Positions 55,580 to 64,000 of a stretch of DNA of 64,000 nt are shown here, piece by piece. The translations under genes were made by a program, and so were the position numbers. The notes under the pieces were generated by a model. The model did no database searches. It was given only the letters and a program-made list of their open reading frames with translations, and was not told the DNA's origin. The first letter of the stretch is position 1. The number at the start of each line of letters is the position of its first letter. This DNA comes from Lepus europaeus (Eukaryota > Chordata > Mammalia > Lagomorpha > Leporidae): contig NC_084831.1 in assembly GCF_033115175.1 (NCBI RefSeq), forward strand, positions 10,946,540 through 11,010,539, in the 5' to 3' direction.

Positions 55580-56977
55580 CTCCAGGAGTCTGGGAGACTT
55601 TATTGTGTGCACAGGTGACACCGCATCCTTCTCCCTCCCCACACCCTGTTCCCCTCCTCCCAGGACTCCAGAATGTCCAGAGGGAGAGATGTGGAGGGCA
55701 GAGGCTGGCCCTGCCGCTTGTCCTGGGAACCCCGGCCAACTGTGAGACGCCCCTACCCCTCACCCTGCATCTGTACGTGGGAGACTGAGCCATAGTCACT
55801 AGGGACAGCAAGGGCTCTGCAGAGAAGACTGACCTGGATGGAGGGCCGGGGGGGAACTCGGCTGGGCCGCTTCACCCCCCAGCAGGGCCTGTGGGGCGGA
55901 GGGAAGGGAGGTCACTCCTCAGTGCACAGAGGCAGGGGTGTGGACAGCTGGCGTCCTGGGTTCAGCCCCAACCTTCAGTGACAAAGCTGGCACTTAACGC
56001 TCAAGACCCAGTGTCCCCACTGATGAGAGCAGACATCGTAAGTCTGCTTGTAGAATGTTCTGATTTGACCTTGACCCATGGTAATGCTAGTGTCTGGAGG
56101 GCGGCAGTAGGTGTGTGATGGGTACACCAAACCTACAGATCAGGAAGGGAAAAGGATGGGGCCGTGGCCGCCCAGAGAGAAGCAGCGATCCAATCTTGAG
56201 GCCCCAAAGTCCCGTCCTGGGCTTGTTCCCACCGCTGCTGGGCGATCCTGTCTGCAGTGGGAGCAGCCCCAGGAGCCCAGGCCTGTGGGTGGAAGAGGGA
56301 CCCAACCTCACCCCCACCTCTCCCGGAGGCACGTCAGGTAGCCGACAGCCGGAGTCTTGCCCATTTTATCAAGAACCAGCTGTACCGAGAAAAGCCCAAC
56401 TATGTGTAGGTACAGCATGGCCCTGCCCTGGCGCAGCTGGCTGGCTGGGGGCACAGGGCGACTGGCAGCCTGCCAGTGGGTCTGGGGCTTAGAGAGAGGC
56501 CGAAGGGGGGTGTAAGGTCAGAGGTGGCTTCTCTCCTGGCCTCTCTGAGCAGTCTCGCTTAGATAGGTGTCTGTCCGTGACCTTCCGTCTGCCTCTTCTG
56601 CTCCCCTTGGCCAGGGGGGTCCCTGGTCACCAGTGCCCCTGCCCCTGCCCTGCAGAGACTCCACAGGTCAAAGGATTTGTCTGTCCTGCAGATTGCCAGC
56701 CGAGAGGCTCTGCTTGGCCCAACCCCTTTCCTTTGTCCACCCCAACCCCTCTGCCCTGGACTAAGTGAGAGAGGCCATATCTGGGATCCGGGAGCCCTAA
56801 GTGAGGCGGAGTGGAGGGCCCTGGCTTGGGGCTGACCCACCTGGGGTCTGGGGGTGTCAGGGGTCAGAGCGCCTGGGCCGAGATGTCCTGGGGGCTTCGT
56901 TGAGGGGTCAGGAGGGCGTCACAGCTGGCAGGGCAGTGGGGAAGGAGCAGGGAGGAGGGATGGAGCTAGGGAGCCCG
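55580..56977 (-). other. HSPB7: HSPB7 3' untranslated region (end inferred)
   Basis: From the stop codon to the first AATAAA found on the minus strand (55604-55599) is about 1.4 kb without a SINE. I saw no closer AATAAA or ATTAAA on the minus strand. Confidence 0.55.
55599..55604 (-). terminator. HSPB7: HSPB7 poly(A) signal
   Basis: AATAAA on the minus strand (TTTATT on plus), read as CACAATAAAGTCTCCC; cleavage would be near 55580. Confidence 0.55.
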
Positions 56978-57157
56978 TCAGATTTTGATCTCTGTCCGGA
57001 AGGTCTGCTGCACGTGCTCTGTGTGCGGGTGGCGCCGGGCCCGGATGGTCAGGCTGCCGTCCTCCCGCAGGGCCGAGGTCACCGACGTCGGGTCCACGTC
57101 CTCCGGCAGTTGGCACTTGTGAGCGAAGGTGTTCATGACGGTGCCATCCGCTGCCAG
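56978..57157 (-). CDS. HSPB7: HSPB7 exon 3 (C-terminal coding part)
   Basis: Residues 110-168, starting [15 protein letters not shown] and ending TGA at 56980-56978. Acceptor CTTCCCCAG. Holds the second half of the alpha-crystallin domain and the short tail. Confidence 0.95.
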   Translation of the reverse strand: MAADGTVMNTFAHKCQLPEDVDPTSVTSALREDGSLTIRARRHPHTEHVQQTFRTEIKI

Positions 57158-59035
57158 CTGGGGAAGAGGGGACAGGTCAGGGGGCTGCTCTGACTCCCCC
57201 GGCTCGTGTCAAGCCACAGCCCCTTTCTCCCCATTCTAACCCCGAGAGGGCTCCCGCGTGCGGATCGCCTCTGCTGGGAGGTGCAGAGGGGTGATCATAG
57301 GTGAACCAGGGGTTCCCAGAGGTGAGCAAGGGACTCAGTTTGAGGGCGGGTGGGGCTCCCAAGCCACACAAGAGGTGATGGTGCAGGGGACAGCCGTGCC
57401 CTCTTGGATGCCCAGACACATTGGGTGTCCATCCCTGGGCCAGACCGGCGGCCCCTCCCACACAGTCCAGCCAGCACATGGTGTCCAGAGGAGACTGGAC
57501 GGTTGAGTCATTGTCACCGTGGTGGGGGCTGGTTCGTGCTGCCTCTGGTCCGGGGCCCACAGTCCTCAGCATCCCTGGCACGGGTGCCCAGCAGGCCAGC
57601 CTGCCATGCACTGGCGGCAGAAGCCAGGCCCTGGGGAATCAAGAGATGCTTGGGTGGAGGACCTGTGTTCTCAGAGCAGCCATGGCTGCAGCCGCCTGGG
57701 CCAGCACCCCTGTCAGGCCTGGCCGTGCTCTCCTCTAGGGTGGAGGCCCAGTGTGTCCTTCCTGGGAGCTCAGGCCAATGAGTTCGTGGTGCATGGGGCA
57801 AGAGTGTGCGGTTTGGTGTGTGTGTGACCCTGAACTGCAGGCTCCTGCCCAGCCCGGCTCCCAGTCTGGGGGCCCAGGATGGCTGAGGGCTTGAGGTGGG
57901 GCGTGTGGGGGACTCCTCCTCCTGTTGACAGGTGAGTCCCCACCTACCCACGTGCCCACTGGCCTGTCCCACTCCACAGCACCACCTCCCCCCTTCCTGC
58001 TCCAGCCCCCGCCGTGCCCCTCTGCTCCCATCCCCCCTCCCCTCCCCATTCTCCAGGTTCTCTCTACTGCCCAGGACTCCTAACTCTGGACCCTGGTGGC
58101 AGAGAAAGGCAGTAAGGGTGACGGCCCTTGGGCTCCAGGGAACAAGGTCTCCAGTCTGCCCCCAGGGAGTTGAGTGGGGCGGGACCCTGGTCAGCATCTG
58201 GGGTCCCAGGACGGGACACTGCGGGCAAGGGGCGAAGGAGTGGGCTCCCAGGGTGGGTGGGGCCAGGCTCACCTTCTCTGCCCGCACCTCGATGTGGTTG
58301 TTGGAGGTAGTGACAATGATGTCTTCTGGTGAGAAGTCCCTCACGTCCACTGCAAACTCATAGGCATCTCCGAGGGTCTTGATGTTGCCCTGCCCCCCGG
58401 GGCGGGCTGTGGGGAAGGGGGCCGTGAGCCGGGCCTGGGCAGGGCAAGCATCCAGAACGGAGCCGACCTCCTCCTCGGCTGTTGCTCCTGCGTCCCTCCT
58501 CCCCCTCGCAGGCCACCTTTGCCGTGGTGGGATGGGGCCTCACCCCACACACGTGCGGGCTGCATGGAGGGTCTCAGCCATCCCTGGCTGCCTGGAGACA
58601 GGGTGTGCCTCCTGCCCCGCCCCCTCAACCCCTCCAGGACTCCAGCTGGGATTAGGCCATCAGGAGCGTGGCTCGCTCCTGGGGCCACAACCGTGCCTTG
58701 CAAGCCCACCTAGTCTCACGGCCATGTCTGTCTGTGGCCCCCAGGCTGTGCAGGTGGGCAGCCACGATGCATTTTGGTGGCGTCCTGGAGCAGATGTCGC
58801 CGCCACGTGCACTCCCGCCCCTCCAGAGCCCTGAGCACTTGCCTGGGAAGGACAGGGCCTCCGAGTGGGGCCGCATGAAGGTGCCGAAATCCTCGGAAAA
58901 CATGCTCAAGGCCTTCTCCATGGGTGGGTCCTGGACCGGGAGGGCGCGGGAGGCCGCGGAGGAAGACGAGGAAGAGGAGGAAGAGGAGTGGAAACTTCTC
59001 TCCGCTCTGAAGGAGGAGGAGGTCCTGTGGCTCAT
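56978..59035 (-). CDS. HSPB7: HSPB7 (cvHSP), cardiovascular small heat-shock protein
   Basis: Three coding exons on the minus strand, 58843-59035, 58273-58406 and 56978-57157, give 168 residues (human about 170). Order: [15 protein letters not shown], a poly-serine run (about residues 17-26), a short helix-prone stretch [14 protein letters not shown], then the alpha-crystallin domain from about residue 75 to 152 ([45 protein letters not shown]), ending RTEIKI with an I-x-I type tail. Matches human HSPB7 closely throughout. Family knowledge: an ATP-independent chaperone of heart and skeletal muscle that binds filamin C and actin, and suppresses poly-Q aggregation. Intron 1 has a GC donor rather than GT. 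TATA box and MEF2 motif upstream fit muscle expression. No break in the frame. Confidence 0.95.
58273..58406 (-). CDS. HSPB7: HSPB7 exon 2
   Basis: Residues 65-109, reading [20 protein letters not shown] and the first strands of the alpha-crystallin domain. Acceptor CCCCACAG, donor GTGAGC immediately after the Lys codon (phase 0). Confidence 0.95.
58843..59035 (-). CDS. HSPB7: HSPB7 exon 1 (coding part)
   Basis: Residues 1-64 plus one base. Ends ...TCCTTCCCAG then GCAAGT: only a GC donor here restores the conserved ...FPARPGG... across the junction. The poly-Ser run is coded by an impure TCC/TCT repeat (roughly 58958-58987) that may vary in length. Confidence 0.93.
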
Positions 59036-59136
59036 CCACGGGCGGCACTGGCCCTGTCCAGGCGGGCAGGGGCTCACAGGAGAGGCGTGTGGGCGCAGGC
59101 CTCCGGCGGAGCATGCTGGGCCCCGGCTGCCAGCGC

Positions 59137-59142
59137 TTTATA
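59137..59142 (-). promoter_or_regulatory. HSPB7: HSPB7 TATA box
   Basis: TATAAA on the minus strand (CTTATAAAGCGC), about 105 bases upstream of the ATG, predicting a leader of about 70-75 bases. Confidence 0.75.
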
Positions 59143-59187
59143 AGGCCTGGCTGCCCCTGGGCTCCCGGCCAGCCCCTTGTCTCTCAG

Positions 59188-59197
59188 CTAAATTTAG
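59188..59197. promoter_or_regulatory. MEF2 site in HSPB7 promoter
   Basis: CTAAATTTAG is a perfect, palindromic match to the MEF2 consensus, 46-60 bases upstream of the TATA box. Fits the known heart and skeletal-muscle expression of HSPB7. Confidence 0.7.
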
Positions 59198-59303
59198 GCC
59201 TCTCCGTAGCCCAAGGGGGCTGGAAATCTTCTCCCGTGAGCCGGCCCTGCTGACAGCCGAGCACACGCAGGCTGCAGGCCGGAGGGCTGAGCTCACAGCC
59301 TGG

Positions 59304-59310
59304 CATTCCA
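59304..59310 (+). promoter_or_regulatory. M-CAT/TEAD motif upstream of HSPB7
   Basis: CATTCCA matches the M-CAT core used by TEAD factors in muscle genes. Short motif; support comes only from its position near the MEF2 site. Confidence 0.35.
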
Positions 59311-59999
59311 GGCCCATTGCTGCAGCTCCAGGGGCCTCGGCGCTGCAGGGTTGAGGGTGGGGTGGGGGTGGACGCCGTCCCCTTGCCACCCAGACCCCCG
59401 TGTCTGCCCCAAGACCTTGGGGGTCTGGTGTTCCTTGTGTCTTCTGTCTCCACTGAGCCTGGGGCTCCTTGAGGACAGGGGTGGGTGGTAGACCCCTGTG
59501 GGACTGCTCTGTGCGGTGAGGGCCCCCTGTCCTCAAGGCCACTGATGTCTACACCCCATCCCTGAGCAGAGGCTCACATGGCTCCCAAGACAGGGGTAGA
59601 ATGTGCAGCCCCCTTGCCAGCTCCCACGGGGACCCTGATTCCATCCCCGCCCCCCAACACAGACACACTTGGATTCTTTAGGGGAACAAGAGGAGAAAGC
59701 TGGCAGCTTGAGGCAGGGCTGGGGATTGGGCTGAGATCGGGCTGGGGCAGACTACTGGACTACTGGACTCGGTGAAGGGCTGGGAGGTCGTGTCCCACCC
59801 ACTGCCGGCTCCACCCTGGGCGCAGAGGAGCTGCCTGGACCCGTGGTCAGCGTGATTCCCATTGGCGCGAAGGAGAGTTCCGGAAGGCGAATGTTCTAGC
59901 TCTGACTTTTGGGGTTCCTTCTGGACACAGCTCCTGGCCATGAGCTGCCCAGCACGTCCCCATGATGGCTACACAGACCAGTGTTTATGAGCAGGGCCT

Positions 60000-60075
60000 C
60001 AGCAGAAGGGAGGGGCTTGCCGTGCAGTGGCAGAGCCAGGGTTCAAACCCAGATGTGTCTGATCCAGATCCCTTT
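60000..60075 (-). repeat. MIR SINE fragment
   Basis: GGCAGAGCCAGGGTTCAAACCCAG is reverse-complement MIR. Confidence 0.5.
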
Positions 60076-61570
60076 CAGATTCCTGGTCACTTGACCTTTG
60101 GTGTCTGGAGACAGTCTGGCTGGGAGGAGCCCAGGAAGCTCTTGTCTGTCCACCCAGTGCTCAGTGAACCCAGGCCCGACACCATTCCAGACGGGGGCAG
60201 AAGCTGGGGGAAGCCCTTCTGGGAGGTGGGCCTCTCTCTGCTCAGGTGGCAGAGTGTGGCCTCTCCCTTCCTCGCAGTTCCTGCCGATCCTACCCTTCCT
60301 TCCCAGCTCAGCTCATGTCACCCACCTTCACCGTGAGGCTTCTCTGATGGCTCCAGCCCACAGGGGGGCCCACAACGCAGACTGTCAGCGCCCACCACCA
60401 GGGGCAGCAGTATGCCCAGGTCCCCTGTGTTCTAGGACGGCCCCTCTCCCCTACCCAACTGACATTATTCCCCTGGGCAGGGGTGCACCTGTTTGCCCAA
60501 TAGGCTTTGTTTGGACTGCTGCTCTCCTCTGATTCCCACAAACCCAGTCCCTGGGGGACTGCACTGAGGGGAAGTGGGAAAGAGCACAGGTGGGGACAAG
60601 GGACAAAGGGGGTTCTAGCAGGGCTGCTGGGAAGCCACCAGCACTCAGGTCAGAGGGAAGAGGGTGGGGGCGGGTGGGGGGCCCAGAGGGCCTCCAGGGA
60701 CACAGGAGCCAGCAGCTAAATGCAGACACACGGTCATGGTGCCGAGGGCCTGAGTCACTGCTCCTGGATGCCTGATCCCTTCCCCACCCCGCCCACCGTG
60801 CCCCTCCCCCTCCCCCTGTCCCGAGGCCTCACCCACACAAATGCTGGATCCTCTGGCTCCCGCGGTCAGGTGGGACTTGGAAAGGTCATCTAGGTCACGC
60901 CCCTGTCTCCGGGCATGTGTCTCCCTTCAGAGCACAGGGCTAGAAGGCCTTGAATCCCACCTGCTGGGACCACCCCATCTCCCAGGGGAGCTTCAGCCAA
61001 GCACAGACTCTGCCCTCTGCACCCAGGGTTCTGATGTAGGTCCCGGGAAGCCAGCAGGAACCTGCTCCCCTGTGGCCCTGCACAGCCAGCCCCGAGGCCA
61101 GTGTGTGCACACCGCTTCAGAGCCCCGCTGTGTGCTGGGCTCTGCTCTGCGCTCTGGGACTGGGATGCCGAGGCACCGACAGGCCGAGCTTCCGGCCTCT
61201 GCCAGGCACAGAGCGGAGATGGAGGCCTCCGTGGTGGAGGAGCTGGGGGCGGGGGCAGAGCTGCCCTGGCATTGAACTTGCTCTCAGCCAACCGAGGAGG
61301 GAGGAGTTAGGACGGGCAGGAGGGGGTGAAGGCTTTGAGAGAGAAGGGCGTTGTGTTGTGCACCCCCCCACCATTGCCCCCTTCTTAGCTTCCTGGTAAT
61401 CAGGAGGTGAGGGTGTGGTCAGGCAGGGCCAGCTGTGGGACTGTAGCCAGCAGCTGCCTGTGACGAGAGCCTGGTGTTTGGGTGTCAACAGAGCCAGTTA
61501 CTCTATGACTGCACACAGTCAACAGGTAGGCTGGTCAAGGTGAACTGCATGTCCCCTCACCTACTCCTAT

Positions 61571-61865
61571 TTTAGTTATTTATGTGTTTTTCATTTTATT
61601 TGAAAGGCAGAGGCATACACAGATCTCCCGTCTGCTGGTTCACTTTCCAGATGCCCACAACAGCCAGCCGGGCGGAGCCACACTGAAGCCAGGACACAGG
61701 AACCCAATCCGGATCTCCCATGTGGGTGGCAGGGACCCAAGGACTTGAGCAGGTGATGACCTGCTTTCTCCCAAGGTGCGCCATAGCAGGAAGTTAAATG
61801 GTTGGTGGAGCCAGGGCTTGAACCCAAGACTCTGATAAGGGACGACCCAAACACCTGCACCTGCT
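61571..61865 (-). mobile_element. C-repeat SINE
   Basis: Reverse copy, TTTCATTTTATTTGAAAGGCAGAG; only C-repeat between HSPB7 and CLCNKA. Confidence 0.85.
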
Positions 61866-62559
61866 CCTGTGTTAAATTGGCTCGGCCAGGCCTCCAGGGC
61901 GGAGGGTGGCTCAGGGTCCCAGAGTTGAACAAGTCACCATGGGGCACCATGATTTGCAGAGGCAGCGTCCTCTCGGGGTGGGGTGAGGGGAACTGTCCTA
62001 TTTCCCTTGCCCAAATCTTCCAGAGGTGGCATCAGGCACAAGCCCTCAGCTTTGCACCCCAATCATCGCCCTGATGATTGGGAGCTCAAGAAGCTTCCAG
62101 TAGGGGAAGAGCTGCCCCGTCTAGCATCTGGGCTCGGCCTCTGCTGTGTGGTGTTGGGTGACTGAGTGCACCTCTCTGATCCCCCGTTTGTTATCTGACA
62201 AACGGTGCTGTCCCTGGCTACAAGGTGTGGGAGGGTCAAGGGAGCTGCAGAGGCAGAGCTCCCAGCATGCAGCTGGCACCCAAAACCCACGTGTGCCTTT
62301 GCCACGAGCCCTGTGCCCATGCTCCTGCCCTCTGTCTGGGTGAGACAGAGTCCATGGCATTTATCCAGGGTCCCTGGGCAGAGCCACTGCCCCTTGGACG
62401 CTGTGGTCTGAGTGCAGTTTGCTGTAGGCCCCGGCACAAATTTCGAGTCCAAGTTCCTGCCAGACACTGAGGCCACCACCGTTGTCCTACCTGTGGGCCT
62501 CCTTCCTCCCACTGAGCAAGGTGGGCCCTGCAGGCAGGGCCTGGTGTGCAGGGTGCAGG

Positions 62560-62690
62560 CTTGGGGTGATCCAGACCAGGGTGGGAATCCTGGCCCTGCC
62601 TTCCGTGGCCATGACCTTGGACAAGCAGCTTCACCTCTCTCAATGACATTTCCTTAAAATGGGTTAATTCTGCCCAACTTGTTGGGTTTC
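62560..62690 (+). repeat. MIR SINE fragment
   Basis: GGAATCCTGGCCCTGCCTTCC ... CATGACCTTGGACAAGCAGC ... CCTTAAAATGGG follows MIR. Confidence 0.6.
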
Positions 62691-63099
62691 TGCAAGCACC
62701 CAGTGTGGTCCTGGGAGGGCTGAGGGTCATGGCAGGCAGGGTCAAGGGTCACCCCGCTCACCTTTGCCTGTGTGTGTTCCCTGTTCCCTGCCTTTGCAAA
62801 TGCCTTCCTTGCCAGCTCTGAGAATCCAGAGCCCTGAGCTAGAGCCCTGCCTCGAACCCCTCACTGTCTTGCTCTATGCACCTGCTTCCCCCTCCCCCAC
62901 CAGGCCACAGGAGTCTGTGGAGCCGGAGCAGGACCGCCTCCCTGCGCTGCTCTGCCGAGTGGGGGAAGCCCCTGCTCCCCTCCCTCCAGGCAGCTCTGCC
63001 CTGCAAGTAATGGGCAGTTCTGGTTGGTTTGTCAAGGACATTCTTAATGACCAAGGTAAAACTAGGGCCAGGGTGGGGGAAGGGAAGGTTTTGATTGGT

Positions 63100-63190
63100 G
63101 GAGCACACACACCTTCTAGGTGCTCAGAGCTGGAAGCACACGGCTCTGCCAGAGGAGGCCAGCCTGGGTCCCAGCAGAGAGCGCTGACAG
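63100..63190 (+). other. CLCNKA: Candidate untranslated exon 1 of CLCNKA
   Basis: GCGCTGACAG followed by GTAAAG at 63191 is a good donor 575 bases before the coding exon's acceptor, a spacing close to what I recall for human. An ATTGG (reverse CCAAT) box lies near 63095. Start not determinable by eye. Confidence 0.35.
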
Positions 63191-63716
63191 GTAAAGGGGT
63201 CTGGTGCGGGAGCGATAGGGGATCATGAACTTGGATGATGTTGCAGCAGGCAGCATTGGAGGTCAGGGGCAGGAGCCGGCTCCTCACCTTGACCCTAGAG
63301 GGATCTCCTTCTGGGCCTGGGGTTTCCTGCCTCTGTGGCCAAGGGGGCGTGGGCATGGGGACTCAGAGCTGTCCACAGGGACACGCAGAGTTGGTGGCTC
63401 ACTGCGCTAAGAGAGCTCAAACCATAGAAGCAGCCACGTGACATCCCTGGGGGGTGGGCGACGTGAGGGGCTCACAGAACAGGGCGGGGGCTCTGCTCAA
63501 GGAGCACAGGGGAGTGGAGGTGACATCGTGACACACTCGCCTCCCCCCACACCTGGCACACGCATGCACGGCCCCTCGGGGACAGCCTTCGGCCAGCGTC
63601 TCCTCCTGACCCCGCACACGCACCGCACACCACCATCCCCTCTACCTGGGGGCAGAGCTGTGGCAGAGCCGGGAGGCAGGGAGCAGGCTCTGGTGCGGCT
63701 CACCGCAGGCCCTCTG

Positions 63717-63758
63717 TCAGTCTGTCTGTCTGTCCGTCTGTCTGTGTGTCTGTCTGCC
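63717..63758 (+). repeat. (TCTG)n microsatellite at CLCNKA intron 1 acceptor
   Basis: About ten tetramer units with a few interruptions end 7 bases before the AG of the coding exon, so the array occupies the polypyrimidine tract position. Confidence 0.9.
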
Positions 63759-63765
63759 CCACCAG

Positions 63766-63872
63766 GGACCCCATGGAGGAGCTGGTGGGGCTGTGTGAGG
63801 GCTCCTCTGGGAACCCGGTGGCTCTGCGGGAGCTGTGGGGCCCGTGTCCCCGCCTCCGCCGCGGCATCCGAG
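63766..63872 (+). CDS. CLCNKA: CLCNKA first coding exon, gene continues past right edge
   Basis: Acceptor GCCCCACCAG at 63756-63765, ATG at 63773, donor GTGAGA at 63873. The 33 codons read [10 protein letters not shown] then a short variable part, then [17 protein letters not shown], matching the N-terminus of human ClC-Ka/Kb (MEELVGL, ELWGPCP, Gly split by the intron). Family knowledge: a CLC-type chloride channel, needing the barttin subunit, in the thin ascending limb of the kidney and in the inner ear. This part is the cytoplasmic N-terminus; membrane helices and CBS domains lie outside. CLCNKA and CLCNKB share this exon almost exactly; CLCNKA is chosen because it is the copy next to HSPB7 in human. 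Confidence 0.85.
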
Positions 63873-64000
63873 GTGAGAGCTGGGGCCCCTCCGCTCCCCA
63901 GAGAAGACCCTCAGGTGCCTTCCCTGGCCAGGGCTGCCCAGGGGCCCCCCTCCTGCTTTCCACTCCAGGGGACCTCACAGCCCAGAGTCTCAGGGTGGCA

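Larger units (their letters stand above)
59198..61570. other. Intergenic stretch between HSPB7 and CLCNKA
   Basis: Left end holds the HSPB7 promoter-proximal motifs. Otherwise one MIR fragment and no recognised exon. Confidence 0.45.

Noticed and set aside
57514-58350. 278-codon minus-strand open frame at HSPB7
   Set aside because: Only its first 26 codons are real (HSPB7 exon 2); it then reads through intron 2.
63773-63872. Assigning the chloride-channel exon to CLCNKB
   Set aside because: The exon sequence cannot separate the two paralogs, but gene order places CLCNKA next to HSPB7.

Overview
This window is mammalian nuclear DNA, almost certainly from a lagomorph and most likely rabbit. 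By eye I count roughly sixty copies of the lagomorph-specific tRNA-derived C-repeat (CSINE). They have a conserved head, a poly-pyrimidine/AATAAA tail, and clear target-site duplications at many copies. Gene order and strands match human 1p36.13: ZBTB17 (minus), SRARP (formerly C1orf64, plus), HSPB7 (minus), CLCNKA (plus). Nothing bacterial, plasmid or CRISPR-like is present. Almost all long open frames in the window are chance readings through introns, SINEs or CpG-rich DNA; the genes are split into short exons that I located by protein similarity plus splice signals.

Layout. 1-2143 holds four coding exons of ZBTB17 (Miz-1): the BTB/POZ domain and the start of the linker. The zinc fingers lie off the left edge. 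2144-34293 is the very large first intron, packed with C-repeats in both orientations. It also contains one old class I endogenous retrovirus (17953-25175) with recognisable LTRs, a GAAG target duplication and broken pol/env remnants, a GC-rich processed retrocopy (about 13560-13913), and a strong RFX-type X-box (5231-5246). 33880-34500 is the ZBTB17 CpG-island promoter and leader exon, with two NRF1 palindromes, an ETS site and a YY1 site. 34500-45060 is intergenic: C-repeats, old LINE-1 pieces and a hAT fragment. 45062-48431 is SRARP, intact in two exons with TATA box and poly(A) signal. 48432-55598 is intergenic: old LINE-1, a MaLR LTR, MIRs, and a GC-rich patch with a perfect MEF2 site near 54600. 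55599-59142 is HSPB7, three exons, TATA box, with a MEF2 site just upstream. 59200-63765 is intergenic plus the likely untranslated exon of CLCNKA. 63766-63872 is its first coding exon; the rest lies off the right edge.

The genes do not form a pathway. ZBTB17 is a broadly expressed transcription factor with a housekeeping promoter, SRARP a small nuclear-receptor-associated protein, HSPB7 a heart and muscle small heat-shock protein, and CLCNKA a kidney and inner-ear chloride channel. The locus is of medical interest because the human region carries heart-failure and cardiomyopathy association signals. The most useful second-look items are a GC-AG intron in HSPB7, a TCTG microsatellite serving as the polypyrimidine tract of CLCNKA intron 1, upstream ATGs and an in-frame alternative start in the ZBTB17 leader, the provirus, the retrocopy, and a SINE-poor island around HSPB7. 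I found no convincing wholly new biological system.
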